Position numbers and translations under genes: made by a program. Below the pieces are notes generated by a model. That model saw only the letters and a list, made by a program, of their open reading frames with translations. It had not been told where the DNA came from and searched no databases. This document shows positions 47,805 to 56,646 of a DNA stretch of 64,000 nucleotides, piece after piece; the stretch's first letter is position 1; every line of letters begins with the position of its first letter. Location: assembly GCF_024972775.1 (NCBI RefSeq), contig NZ_CP092282.1, positions 744,001 through 808,000 of the forward strand, written 5' to 3'. This stretch comes from Dehalobacter sp. DCM. GTDB lineage: Bacteria; Bacillota; Desulfitobacteriia; Desulfitobacteriales; Syntrophobotulaceae.

Positions 47805-49064
47805 ATGAGAATATCAAAAAAAGTGGTACTGCCGGCTGTGTTTATCGCGGGGATTCTGTTGTTTGCCACGACAGCTTTTGCGGACATCGTCAATAAAAGC
47901 GGCTATGATACACTGAAAGATGGCGTGAAACAAACAGCGGCAAGCTGTTCGGAGAGTTTTAACAACTTCACCCTGGATTTTTCTTATGCCGTCAAATATA
48001 AAGGCGAAACCATCAGCTCTGAAAATGAGGTTAAAAAGTATGATCGCCAGAATGGGGCAACCGAAGATAATTCCTATAGAATGAATCCGGATGGCACTAC
48101 TTACAGATCGTATTATTATATGGATAAAAGCACATGGATCACCGGCAATGACATCGGTACGAGCAATGAAAGCTATGTTTATACGGAATATACTGAGGGA
48201 AGGGAAACCGATACCGATCGCTTTAGCAATCCGTTCAAACAGAGTGAAGCCGCGGATATTGAGAAAATCGTGGATGCCGTTGTGGGAAGTTTGAAGGACC
48301 AAGTTGTGGTACAGGAGAATGCCGACGGCAGTAAATCCCTTTCGGGATCCTTATCCGAAGTCCAGATTCCGGCATTGGTGAATGCTGTGGCTTCCTTGCA
48401 GGTTAAACAGGCCTTTGCCGGAGATAATAGCTTAAGAGCTAAAATTCCTGCCCTAACCCAAGATATCTATGTCAAACAAATCGAAGGTTCGGCAACCATT
48501 GACCCGGACGGAGCTATGAATTATCTGTTGGCAACCTTAATTCTTTCCGGTAAAGACGCTCAGGGGCAGGTCCATGAAATTACCATGGAAGTGCTTGTTA
48601 AACTAACGGATGTCAATGCCACGGTAGCTCAAAAACCGGATCTCACTGGTAAAAAAGTTGAGAAAGTAACAGGGAAAAGCAGTTCCGGTCCGCAGATTTC
48701 CAATCCGGAGATGTTTGCCGGTACCTACAGTAATGCCATTATCATTCAGCAGGACGGCAAGTTTATCAAGATTGGGGAACGGTATCTCCTGATAGCCCAT
48801 GCGGATAACACAACCATTGCCGGAAGATATTACGAAGAATATAAAGAAGGCTATGAAACGTATGCTCAGAATGCGCTTGCCTTTACCTTTGATGCCAATA
48901 CCTCTGAGCCTGAAAAGCAGGATGCCATGTTTGAATTCATAGACAGCGCAGGGTTGAACCGGACAGGGAGTATCTACCTGGATGAACGAACCGCCAAGAT
49001 CTATTTCAATCTCAATATCCCGAGTGATTCCTATGACCCGGTATTCATGCCGGTTTTGGAATGA
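47805..49064 (+). CDS. Secreted protein of unknown function
   Basis: 419 residues with a clear signal peptide: basic MRISKK, hydrophobic VVLPAVFIAGILLFATTA, and a likely cleavage after AFA. The mature part is mostly polar beta-rich sequence with many Tyr/Thr/Ser, without cysteine lipidation motif or recognisable catalytic residues. ATG 47805 follows AAGGAG. It lies 100 bases before the ABC transporter and two-component genes and may act with them (for example as the sensed or protected surface component), but that is only context. I recognise no family. Confidence 0.75.
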   Translation: MRISKKVVLPAVFIAGILLFATTAFADIVNKSGYDTLKDGVKQTAASCSESFNNFTLDFSYAVKYKGETISSENEVKKYDRQNGATEDNSYRMNPDGTTYRSYYYMDKSTWITGNDIGTSNESYVYTEYTEGRETDTDRFSNPFKQSEAADIEKIVDAVVGSLKDQVVVQENADGSKSLSGSLSEVQIPALVNAVASLQVKQAFAGDNSLRAKIPALTQDIYVKQIEGSATIDPDGAMNYLLATLILSGKDAQGQVHEITMEVLVKLTDVNATVAQKPDLTGKKVEKVTGKSSSGPQISNPEMFAGTYSNAIIIQQDGKFIKIGERYLLIAHADNTTIAGRYYEEYKEGYETYAQNALAFTFDANTSEPEKQDAMFEFIDSAGLNRTGSIYLDERTAKIYFNLNIPSDSYDPVFMPVLE

Positions 49065-49167
49065 AGGACTTAAGGAAACACAACGAAAAAATCACTCACC
49101 GTATGAAAACAGGAGCTGCCGGGGATTCCCCGGTAGGCTCCTCGAGGTGTATATTGGGGGAAACTGA

Positions 49168-49893
49168 ATGGAAAAGGTAATTGAGATCGTCAGCCTGACC
49201 AAAAAATATAAGAATGGCCGTGGTATAGAGGATATCTGTCTGGATATCTATCAAGGTGATATTTTTGGTTTTCTTGGCCCAAACGGTGCCGGGAAAACAA
49301 CAGCAATGAAGATCATGACCGGTTTGATTCGACCGGATCGCGGCGATGTCCGAATTTTTGGCCATAGCATTACCGAAGCCTATGAGCTGGCCATGGCAGA
49401 GGTTGGCTGTGTTATTGAAATAGCGGACTCCTATCCCTTTTTGACAGCCTATGAAAACCTGAAGCAGCAGGCGCGCTATTATCCCGGAATCGATAACCGG
49501 AGGATTGACGAGGTCCTGGAACTGACAGGAATGCTGAAGTATAAAAAGGAAAAACCAAAGAAATTTTCCTTGGGGATGAAGCAACGCTTGGGTTTGGCTG
49601 CGGCAATTCTGTCCAGACCAAAGGTCCTGATCCTGGACGAGCCGTTAAACGGACTGGATGTGGAAGGAATGATCGATGTCCGTAATATGATTAAACATAT
49701 GGCCGAACAGGAAAGAACGACATTTTTTATATCCAGCCATTTGATTCATGATGTGGAACTGACCTGCAATCAAATTGGGGTTATTTATAACGGAAAGATG
49801 CTGAATGTGGATACAACGGAGAATATCCTCAAGAATTACGCCACATTGGAAAACTACTTTGTCAGCGAGGTGGAACAAAATGGCCGCGTTTAA
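49168..49893 (+). CDS. ABC transporter ATP-binding protein (BcrA/antibiotic exporter type)
   Basis: 241 residues. Walker A GPNGAGKTT (about 36-44), signature FSLGMKQRLGLAAAI, Walker B VLILDEPLNGLD and the switch His in FFISSHLIHD are complete. ATG 49168 is preceded by TTGGGGGAAAC. It overlaps the permease start by 14 bases. Followed by a kinase and regulator, the arrangement typical of self-sensing peptide-antibiotic resistance modules. Confidence 0.94.
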   Translation: MEKVIEIVSLTKKYKNGRGIEDICLDIYQGDIFGFLGPNGAGKTTAMKIMTGLIRPDRGDVRIFGHSITEAYELAMAEVGCVIEIADSYPFLTAYENLKQQARYYPGIDNRRIDEVLELTGMLKYKKEKPKKFSLGMKQRLGLAAAILSRPKVLILDEPLNGLDVEGMIDVRNMIKHMAEQERTTFFISSHLIHDVELTCNQIGVIYNGKMLNVDTTENILKNYATLENYFVSEVEQNGRV

Positions 49894-50632
49894 AGCTGCT
49901 TTGATCAATGAAATCGAAAAGCTGTGCAAAAAAAAGAAAGCCCTCGCCATCGTCATCATTTCACTGGCCGTGATCGTCATAGGGCAGCTTGTGGTCGTCG
50001 GCGTCAGAAACGGTTTTGGTGTTAGAGGGACAGGCAGTCTGGAATTCCCCGTCTTAGTTCTATCTGTGGTCGTCAACACCATATTGCCCCTATTTACTGC
50101 GCTGATTGCCATCGATTGTTTTTCAGGTGAATTTTCTCATAATCTGATGCGGGTCACCTTGACACGGCCCGTAAGCAGATTGAAAATATATTCAGCCAAA
50201 ATGACGGCTATTGCCGTGTTTATCCTGGCTAATCTGCTGATCTTGATGGTCTTATCGATGCTGGCGGGTTTTCTGTTTAACGCGAACTCGGCATCGTTAG
50301 CGAGCTTTGGGCGAACGGCGCTGGCCTACGTCATCAGCTTATTTCCCTTGCTGACGCTGGCCTTAGGGGTCGTACTTCTGGCGAACATATTTAAAAGCGG
50401 TACCTCCGTGTTCTTTATTGCCATCATTGCATTTTTGGCCATTAAGGCATTTGGCATATTCTTTTCCCAGTATTCAAGCTTGTTGATTACCTCGCAGCTG
50501 GATTGGTATAGTTTATGGCTCTCACATAGTATTTCATTGTCTAAAATTGGACGGGACATAGGGCTGATGCTGGGTTACGCACTGATGTTTTTTACCGCCG
50601 GTTTTTATCTGTTCGATAAAAAAGAGTTTTAA
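49880..50632 (+). CDS. ABC transporter permease (ABC-2 type)
   Basis: 250 residues with about six transmembrane helices, including LAIVIISLAVIVIGQLVVVG, VLSVVVNTILPLFTALIAID, and C-terminal GLMLGYALMFFTAGFYLF. ATG 49880 follows GAGGTGG inside the ATPase gene; the frame is open further upstream to 49805 but would not begin with this site. CFSGEFSHNLMRVTLTRPVSR is the typical ABC-2 intracellular segment. Forms the exporter with the preceding ATPase. Confidence 0.9.
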   Translation: MAAFKAALINEIEKLCKKKKALAIVIISLAVIVIGQLVVVGVRNGFGVRGTGSLEFPVLVLSVVVNTILPLFTALIAIDCFSGEFSHNLMRVTLTRPVSRLKIYSAKMTAIAVFILANLLILMVLSMLAGFLFNANSASLASFGRTALAYVISLFPLLTLALGVVLLANIFKSGTSVFFIAIIAFLAIKAFGIFFSQYSSLLITSQLDWYSLWLSHSISLSKIGRDIGLMLGYALMFFTAGFYLFDKKEF

Positions 50633-50643
50633 GAGGATCGGAC

Positions 50644-52149
50644 ATGAATCTAAAGAAACGCTTAATTGCAGCCAATGCAGCCACCGTGGCCATACCGTTA
50701 CTGATAACGGTACTGGTCGCTGGGGCTTATTTGTTTATCTACAGTGCACTTTATGGCAATCTTTATTCCTGGGAAGAATACCAACACGCATCACGGGTCG
50801 AAGCTGTTCGGCTGGATTCAGAGCGGATGGTTCAGCAGAAGGGTGCCGGGGCCATCGATAATGATCTGTTTCGGCAGCAGTTAAGCGATAAAATGAGTGA
50901 GATCGGAGGGAAAGTTCTGATCCTGCGGGAGGGTAGCCTGGTTTATTCTTCGGCAGACAATGCGGTTTTCAGCAAAATCGACCTGGCTAAGGCAGTGGAG
51001 GCGGGGCAAGGAAAACAAGGCAGTAATACCATAGATATAGCCGACCGGTCGTTTAAGGTTCATGTTATTGCGCTGAATTCACACGACGCTGACAGCACCG
51101 GCAACTCGGGTAACTCCGGTAACTTGGCTAACACAGCTAATTCAGATAACATTACCGTGCTGCTGCTGGTGCCGGCCGACGCCTCTTCCCAAGGACTCAT
51201 TTCGTTTCTTACCGTAATCATACTGACATTTTGTCTCTCTTTTGTGATCACCAATATCCTCATTTCTTACGGGTTTTCACAAGCTATCTTGAAGCCGCTT
51301 AATCACCTGCAGAAAGCGGCAGCGGATATCCGAACCGGAAACCTGGATAGTCCCATCGCTGAGGAAGGCGACCATGAAATAAAAGCATTGTGCCGTGATA
51401 TGGAGCTGATGCGAATCAAGCTGAAGGAATCCATCCTCACCCAGCTTAAATACGAGGATAACCGAAAAATGCTCATATCCAGTATCTCGCATGATCTCAA
51501 AACGCCGGTAACGTCAATTAAAGGCTATGTCGAGGGTATTTTAGACGGGGTCGCACATACTCCGGAAAAGATGGAGAAATATCTAAAAACGATCTATGTG
51601 AAAGCAGAGCAGGTCGATACAATGATTGATGATCTCCTGTTATATGCGAAACTGGACGTGAATCAACTCCCGTTTAATTTCGAAAGGACTGACATTCAAG
51701 AATTCATTCAACATTGTGTGCTGGAAAGCGATCCGGAACTTGAAAAACACGGCATCACGATAGACGTAGTCAACGATCTTAAACAGCCAAGGGACGTATT
51801 GCTGGATCAGGAACGCATGAAAAGAGTCGTTATGAACATCGTTGATAACTCCCGTAAGTACATGGATAAAGACCACGCCTTGATCCGGGTCCATTTAAGA
51901 GAAAGATCCTCCCGGGTTATCCTTGAGTTTCAGGATAACGGGTGCGGGGTCAAAGAAGAGGATCTGCCCCATATCTTTGACCGGTTTTACCGTTCCGATC
52001 AGGCCAGAACAGGCATCGCAGGCAGCGGGCTTGGCTTGGCGATCGCCAAGCAGGTGGTTGAAGGGCACAAGGGGAGTATCTGGGCTGTATCCCATGGTGA
52101 CGAAGGAACCAGTATCCTGATTTCGTTAGCCTATCTTAAAGATGCTTGA
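50644..52149 (+). CDS. Sensor histidine kinase
   Basis: 501 residues. TM1 about 11-33, an extracellular domain of ~150 residues, TM2 about 180-205, HAMP, then HisKA with His 283 in SISHDLKTPVTSIKGY and a complete HATPase (NIVDNSRKY, DNGCGV, FDRFYRSDQARTGIAGSGLGLAI). The outer domain ends in a low-complexity segment of GNS/GNL/NTAN repeats (about residues 153-168), unlike the rest. It lies 11 bases after the permease and 53 bases before its response regulator. Confidence 0.94.
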   Translation: MNLKKRLIAANAATVAIPLLITVLVAGAYLFIYSALYGNLYSWEEYQHASRVEAVRLDSERMVQQKGAGAIDNDLFRQQLSDKMSEIGGKVLILREGSLVYSSADNAVFSKIDLAKAVEAGQGKQGSNTIDIADRSFKVHVIALNSHDADSTGNSGNSGNLANTANSDNITVLLLVPADASSQGLISFLTVIILTFCLSFVITNILISYGFSQAILKPLNHLQKAAADIRTGNLDSPIAEEGDHEIKALCRDMELMRIKLKESILTQLKYEDNRKMLISSISHDLKTPVTSIKGYVEGILDGVAHTPEKMEKYLKTIYVKAEQVDTMIDDLLLYAKLDVNQLPFNFERTDIQEFIQHCVLESDPELEKHGITIDVVNDLKQPRDVLLDQERMKRVVMNIVDNSRKYMDKDHALIRVHLRERSSRVILEFQDNGCGVKEEDLPHIFDRFYRSDQARTGIAGSGLGLAIAKQVVEGHKGSIWAVSHGDEGTSILISLAYLKDA

Positions 52150-52202
52150 ACCAAGAGAACACATCGGGTATTCTGTAGATAATACGATTTCGAAGAGGCA
52201 TT

Positions 52203-52913
52203 ATGAAGAAAATACTGATAATTGAAGATGACCGGAATATTGCGGAACTTCAGAAGGATTATTTAGAGGTTGAGGGGTTAGCGGCTGATATTTGTACAGA
52301 CGGCGCTGCCGGATTGAAACAATTTCAGGAAAATAGCTATGATCTCCTCATCCTCGATATCATGCTTCCGAATCTTGACGGCATGGAGATTCTGCGCTGT
52401 TTGCGGGAAGAAAAAGAAGTCCCGGTCATTCTTGTCTCCGCTAAAAAAGAGGAGATCGATAAAATAAAGGGATTCAATCTCGGTGCCGATGACTATATCA
52501 CCAAACCATTCAGTCCGGGAGAACTGGTGGCCAGGGTCAAAGCCCATCTGCTTAATTATGAAAAGCTAAAGGAAAAATTCAATAAACATCACCATGCAGG
52601 CGGCGTTGAAGGCAGTGCCGTTATAGTCCGAGGCCTGCGGATTGAGAAAGCCGCCCGCAGAGTATTTATGCATGACCGGGAGGCGAATCTTGCCCAGAAA
52701 GAATTTGAACTGCTCTTATTCCTCGCTGAGAACCCCAATCGGGTGTTCAGTAGGGACGAACTATTCGAAAGAGTATGGGGACTTGAGGCCTTTGGTGATT
52801 CAGCGACGGTCACGGTGCATATCGCCCGTCTTCGGGATAAAATAGAAAGCGATCCGTCAAACCCGCAGTATATTGAAACCGTATGGGGAGCGGGGTATCG
52901 GTTTCGAGTGTGA
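52203..52913 (+). CDS. OmpR/PhoB-family response regulator
   Basis: 236 residues. The receiver domain has the acidic pair EDD near residue 8, the phosphorylated Asp 52 in LLILDIMLPNLDG, and Lys in YITKPF near 102. A winged-helix DNA-binding domain follows (about 140-236), ending with the typical ETVWGAGYRFRV. Encoded after its kinase; probably controls the ABC exporter upstream. Confidence 0.96.
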   Translation: MKKILIIEDDRNIAELQKDYLEVEGLAADICTDGAAGLKQFQENSYDLLILDIMLPNLDGMEILRCLREEKEVPVILVSAKKEEIDKIKGFNLGADDYITKPFSPGELVARVKAHLLNYEKLKEKFNKHHHAGGVEGSAVIVRGLRIEKAARRVFMHDREANLAQKEFELLLFLAENPNRVFSRDELFERVWGLEAFGDSATVTVHIARLRDKIESDPSNPQYIETVWGAGYRFRV

Positions 52914-52990
52914 TTACCGGAGCGGATACTTGAAGGCTGTACTTAGATTGCCGCCGAGGGCAAGGCAATGGTACAGTGTATTCTAAAAAA

Positions 52991-53125
52991 CTAGGAGTCT
53001 GACCGACGAAACGTTTTCGTTGAATATCTATGCATTTTGATGAGCAGAACATGGCTTATTCGTGCATAATTCATGCTGTTTTGAATAAATATTCTTGGTT
53101 TTTCTTTCGTCGGTCAGACTCCTAG
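52991..53125. mobile_element. MITE-like element with 21-bp perfect terminal inverted repeats
   Basis: 52991-53011 (CTAGGAGTCTGACCGACGAA plus A) is the exact reverse complement of 53105-53125. The 135-bp element has no gene, and the inside contains smaller palindromes (GACGAAACGTTTTCGT). The end word GGAGTCTGACC resembles palindromes linked with IS200-like (RAYT) transposases. No target duplication is obvious. It could also act as a terminator for the response-regulator transcript. Confidence 0.82.
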
Positions 53126-53154
53126 TACACCGTTCGTTTAATATGTTAGGTATT

Positions 53155-53445
53155 ATTCGTATTTGGGGCTGGGCTGCCTGCACAATACCACTTTCGGCTC
53201 TTGTGCCCTCCATGAATTTGCGTTAAGGAAGTTAAAATTCTTTTACCCTCCTTGGCGAATTGCAATCGTTAACAGGAAGTTCAAATTCTATTACCATCCG
53301 TGGTGAATTTGAACTTAGGACCATCCATGGTCCGTCATCCATGGACCGTTGCGCTCCGCAATCCGTGCTCCGCTTGACGCCGGTATTGTGCAGGCGTCCT
53401 TACTATGGAGTAATTTGAGTAACTAATGAGAGAATAGTCTACTAG
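53155..53445 (+). repeat. Nested palindromic repeat, copy B
   Basis: TGCCTGCACAATACC (53175-53189) and GGTATTGTGCAGGC (53382-53395) are the terminal inverted repeats. It is ~60 bp longer than copy A because one inner module (AAGTTMAAATTCT ... TCCNTGG ... GAATTTNAACTT, then a CCATCCATGG hairpin) is doubled. Flanks match those of copy A, in the same orientation, so the segment between (secreted protein, ABC exporter, two-component system) is bracketed by direct repeats. Confidence 0.85.
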
Positions 53446-53487
53446 GTACATCATTCTTTAAATTCATTCACAATGACCCAGTAGTAG

Positions 53488-53594
53488 GTCTGGGTGGCTC
53501 AGTTCCAGCGCCGAGCGGAGCATGGAGGCGGAGCGCGGCTGTTTGCGCCATGGAGGGCGCAACAGCCGAAAGCGGAATTGAGGCACACAGACCA
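53488..53594. repeat. Related palindromic element with GGTCTG ends
   Basis: GGTCTGGGTGGCTCAGTTCC (53488-53507 approx.) and GGAATTGAGGCACACAGACC near 53575-53594 are imperfect inverted repeats (17 of 20). Inside is CATGGAGGGCGCAACAGCCG followed by AAAGCGG, a variant of the core in copies A and B. The remaining sequence to the next gene shows no frame. Confidence 0.72.
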
Positions 53595-53686
53595 ACCCGA
53601 GAATTCTCATTTGATGACATATTTAGAGAACGTTGTACTAGTACTAGGCATGTGTTCACCTTGTTCACAATGTAAATAATTGGTTC

Positions 53687-54442
53687 ATGTTAACCAAAAT
53701 ACTAAACAAATGCGTTAGAAAGAAGAAGATCGTCTTGAGAAAAAGAAGAACTAACAATAACAGATCCCGTAAACCATTAAAGGTAGGATTCTTTGTGATA
53801 GCGATACTATTTGTTGCTGCCAGTTTGATGGCTTTTTTTGGCGGACCGGAAGCCGTCGGGGTATTTTCACTGAACGATTCAAGCCAAGTACAAAACGCGC
53901 AAGACACGCAAGACACCGCTTCCGCCGTCCAAAACCAACCAAATGGATCATCGGGTACTGAGGAAAACACGAACGGGAATAATCCGGAGGCAGCAGACAG
54001 CAAACAAGGGACTGAGGAGGAACAACCGGGAACAGTACAGGCTGGGGATAAGGAGACTAATCCCAGCGGAGATTATCGAATCGATGTGGATTTGGCTAAA
54101 CAAATTGTCACGATCTATTTTCAGGGCAATGCCGTTAAACAGTTCACAGCGTCTACCGGGGTGAATGATTCAACGCCGCGCGGTGATTTTGAGATCCAGA
54201 ACCGGGGCGAATGGTTTTTCTCCGAGAAATATCAACAGGGTGCTAAATATTGGGTTTCCTTCAAAGACTGGGGTGTGTATTTATTTCATTCCGTCCCGAT
54301 GGACAAAAATAAGAACATCATCCCTGAGGAAGCCGCTAAACTTGGAACCCCGGCTTCGCATGGCTGTGTCCGATTAGAAGTAGAAAACGCGCAATGGCTA
54401 TATGAGACGATCCCTCAGGGGACGAAAGTGCATATTCATTAG
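53687..54442 (+). CDS. L,D-transpeptidase (YkuD domain), membrane-anchored
   Basis: 251 residues. A very basic N-terminus (KKKIVLRKRRTNNNRSRK) precedes one transmembrane helix (VGFFVIAILFVAASLMAFF, about 34-52), a Q/E/N/G-rich linker (about 65-125), and a YkuD domain with the catalytic motif HGCVRLE (bases ~54360-54380). Family function: makes 3-3 peptidoglycan cross-links or attaches proteins. The ATG at 53687 lacks a clear ribosome binding site; TTG 53732 is an alternative. Confidence 0.88.
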   Translation: MLTKILNKCVRKKKIVLRKRRTNNNRSRKPLKVGFFVIAILFVAASLMAFFGGPEAVGVFSLNDSSQVQNAQDTQDTASAVQNQPNGSSGTEENTNGNNPEAADSKQGTEEEQPGTVQAGDKETNPSGDYRIDVDLAKQIVTIYFQGNAVKQFTASTGVNDSTPRGDFEIQNRGEWFFSEKYQQGAKYWVSFKDWGVYLFHSVPMDKNKNIIPEEAAKLGTPASHGCVRLEVENAQWLYETIPQGTKVHIH

Positions 54443-54513
54443 TTCGGAGAGATTTAAGGAATTACAACGAGGTTTTGCGCGATGTTTCCGTTGCCGAGCC
54501 TGTCTTTTTAACG

Positions 54514-54547
54514 AAAAATGGTTTACATTCTCAATTTTACCATTTTT
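54514..54547. terminator. Bidirectional hairpin terminator
   Basis: AAAAATGGT (54514-54522) pairs with ACCATTTTT (54539-54547). A and T runs within the stem make it useful in both directions. The rest of the 344-base gap holds no gene; TTGCTT-16-TATATT at 54706-54733 is a weak candidate promoter for the downstream kinase. Confidence 0.65.
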
Positions 54548-54786
54548 ATGAAGGTATTTTTTGTAACTGACAGGTTTTACGGGTATTCGACAAGAATTGT
54601 GTGCCATAATAAGCAAGGAGTTAGGGCTGAACGAGAACTGCTGCGACCAAGGAAATAGCGTTACTGATCTTATCGGATTAGAGATATAACTAAAGATAAC
54701 TTTTCTTGCTTTGCTATGCAGTTAGCCTATATTTGCGCTGGAACTTATTTGTGTTACCAGCTTCTGTTTCGTGAGAGGAGTTAAAA

Positions 54787-56601
54787 ATGGCTATATTTGC
54801 ACACGGCGAAAAGCAAAGTTTTAGAGAATTTAGAGAAAAGGAATATTTTAGTCAGGAACTCACATATACAAATTATTACAGGATGCGCTTTTTTAGCTTA
54901 ATAATTATTGCTGTTATGATAATTCTTATGTTCATTATTGATCTGCCAAACTTGCAAAAGGGCTTCGAAGCCGTTGGCAATGAATACAAGGTACTTTTCT
55001 TTTTGCACTTATCCACCGGACTATCTATGCTTGTTTTCTTCGGCTTTTCCTGGCGAAAGCTCAGGCTGCAATCTACCAAGTTCACCAGGTGGGATAAATT
55101 GCTTAATTTCCTCTTCAATTTTAATATTGCAATTATTTGTGCGTTGTTTTCGGTTAACGATCAGCGGATAGACGGGCAAATAACGCTTTATATCCTTGGA
55201 ATATATGTAATTGCCATAGTTAATTACCACCATCCTGTACGGAGTTTGTCGATCTATTTGGCAACCCATATAATCTTCATTCTGGGAATAACCGAATTAC
55301 AGACTAACGCCCTTCTTTTACGCGGTTATTATTTCAATAGCACCGTCATAATCATCTTAGCATGGTTTATATCCAACATGCTTTATTACGCTAAGAAAAG
55401 GGACTTCTTAGCGGAGAAAGCTCTCCAGCAAAGTGAACAGAGAGCGCTGGCTTTGGTCGAAGATCTCAAAAAAATAGACCATCAGAAGAACCAATTTCTT
55501 AACAGCCTTTCCCATGAACTGAGGAACCCATTAGCCGCAATGATGATGAGCCTTTCTATTATTGAACTTGCAGATCCCGCATCTGCGCAGGTGGCTCAAG
55601 CTATGGAGATCTTCAAGCGGCAGACGATTCAACTCACTCGATTAGTCGATGACCTCATGGAAGTAACCCGGATCACCCAGAACAAGATTAAACTTAAAAT
55701 AGACTTAATCGAGCTTAATAGCCTGGTTATAAGGACAGTGGAAGACTATAAGCATATGTTTGTGGAAAAAGAGATAAGGCTTGAAGTTGAAAATAATTTT
55801 CAACCGGTATATATACTTGCTGATTCAACCAGGCTGATCCAAATTATCGAGAACCTGTTGTATAACGCCTTGAAATTTACCAACGTTGGAGGGGGCGTTC
55901 AGGTTATTGTTTCGAAAGATGAAGACCAGGGCGAGGCTGTGATAAGTGTTAAAGACACCGGGATTGGTATTAAGCAAGAACTTCTGGAAGATTTGTTTCT
56001 GCCATTTGTACAAGCGGATATTTCGCTGGACCACAGCAGCGGAGGGATCGGTTTGGGCTTAGCTATTGTCAAAGGGATGGTAGAATTACACGGCGGGAAA
56101 GTTTCAGCCCGGAGCGATGGTTTAGGAAAGGGGGCTCAGTTTATCGTCCAACTTCCGCTTGCGGTTAATCGAGAGCCTCAAACGAGCTTTAAGCAACAAA
56201 AAGACCGGAAAAAATCCGGCAAACGACGGATATTGGTTATTGATGATATTCCGGATGTGGCGGAGATCTTGTGTTCCTTGCTGCGTTACTTAGGCAATGA
56301 CGTTGTTTCTGCTTCCGATGGCATAAAGGGATTGGCCAAAGCAAAAGAATTTCAGCCGGATATCATATTTTGCGATATTGGGTTGCCCGGTATGAACGGA
56401 TATGAAGTGGCACGCAATTTGCGGAGGGATGGGCGCTTGCATGACGTCTATTTGATTGCCCTATCGGGGTACGCCCAGCCGGAGGATATTGAACGCTCCC
56501 TAGAAGCCGGCTTTAATATTCACGTTGCTAAGCCAATAGATTTCGCTAAATTAGAAAAAATCTTAGAGGAAGATAATCAACTAGAGTATGGCCAAGCCTA
56601 G
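54787..56601 (+). CDS. Hybrid sensor histidine kinase with C-terminal receiver
   Basis: 604 residues. Six transmembrane helices (about 35-52, 68-88, 105-122, 132-147, 155-170, 184-201) form a sensor unlike a simple periplasmic loop. A short coiled linker leads to HisKA (His 243 in SLSHELRNPLA), HATPase (NLLYNALKFTNVGGG, DTGIGI, GGIGLGLAIVKGMVELHGG) and a REC domain with Asp 530 in IIFCDIGLPGMNG. No DNA-binding output. ATG 54787 follows GAGAGGAG. Only 45 bases separate it from the NRPS, so the two are probably one transcript. Confidence 0.92.
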   Translation: MAIFAHGEKQSFREFREKEYFSQELTYTNYYRMRFFSLIIIAVMIILMFIIDLPNLQKGFEAVGNEYKVLFFLHLSTGLSMLVFFGFSWRKLRLQSTKFTRWDKLLNFLFNFNIAIICALFSVNDQRIDGQITLYILGIYVIAIVNYHHPVRSLSIYLATHIIFILGITELQTNALLLRGYYFNSTVIIILAWFISNMLYYAKKRDFLAEKALQQSEQRALALVEDLKKIDHQKNQFLNSLSHELRNPLAAMMMSLSIIELADPASAQVAQAMEIFKRQTIQLTRLVDDLMEVTRITQNKIKLKIDLIELNSLVIRTVEDYKHMFVEKEIRLEVENNFQPVYILADSTRLIQIIENLLYNALKFTNVGGGVQVIVSKDEDQGEAVISVKDTGIGIKQELLEDLFLPFVQADISLDHSSGGIGLGLAIVKGMVELHGGKVSARSDGLGKGAQFIVQLPLAVNREPQTSFKQQKDRKKSGKRRILVIDDIPDVAEILCSLLRYLGNDVVSASDGIKGLAKAKEFQPDIIFCDIGLPGMNGYEVARNLRRDGRLHDVYLIALSGYAQPEDIERSLEAGFNIHVAKPIDFAKLEKILEEDNQLEYGQA

Positions 56602-56646
56602 ACTTCCAGGTTAACTCGCATATTTACTGCGATTGGGGGTGCATTT

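Noticed and set aside
47447-53445. Composite transposon around the ABC exporter and two-component genes
   Set aside because: The flanking repeats are palindromic non-coding elements; no transposase gene is present, so a transposon call is not supported.
53468-53668. Frames across the GGTCTG palindromic element
   Set aside because: They follow from the GC-rich repeat and have no ribosome binding sites or recognisable protein.
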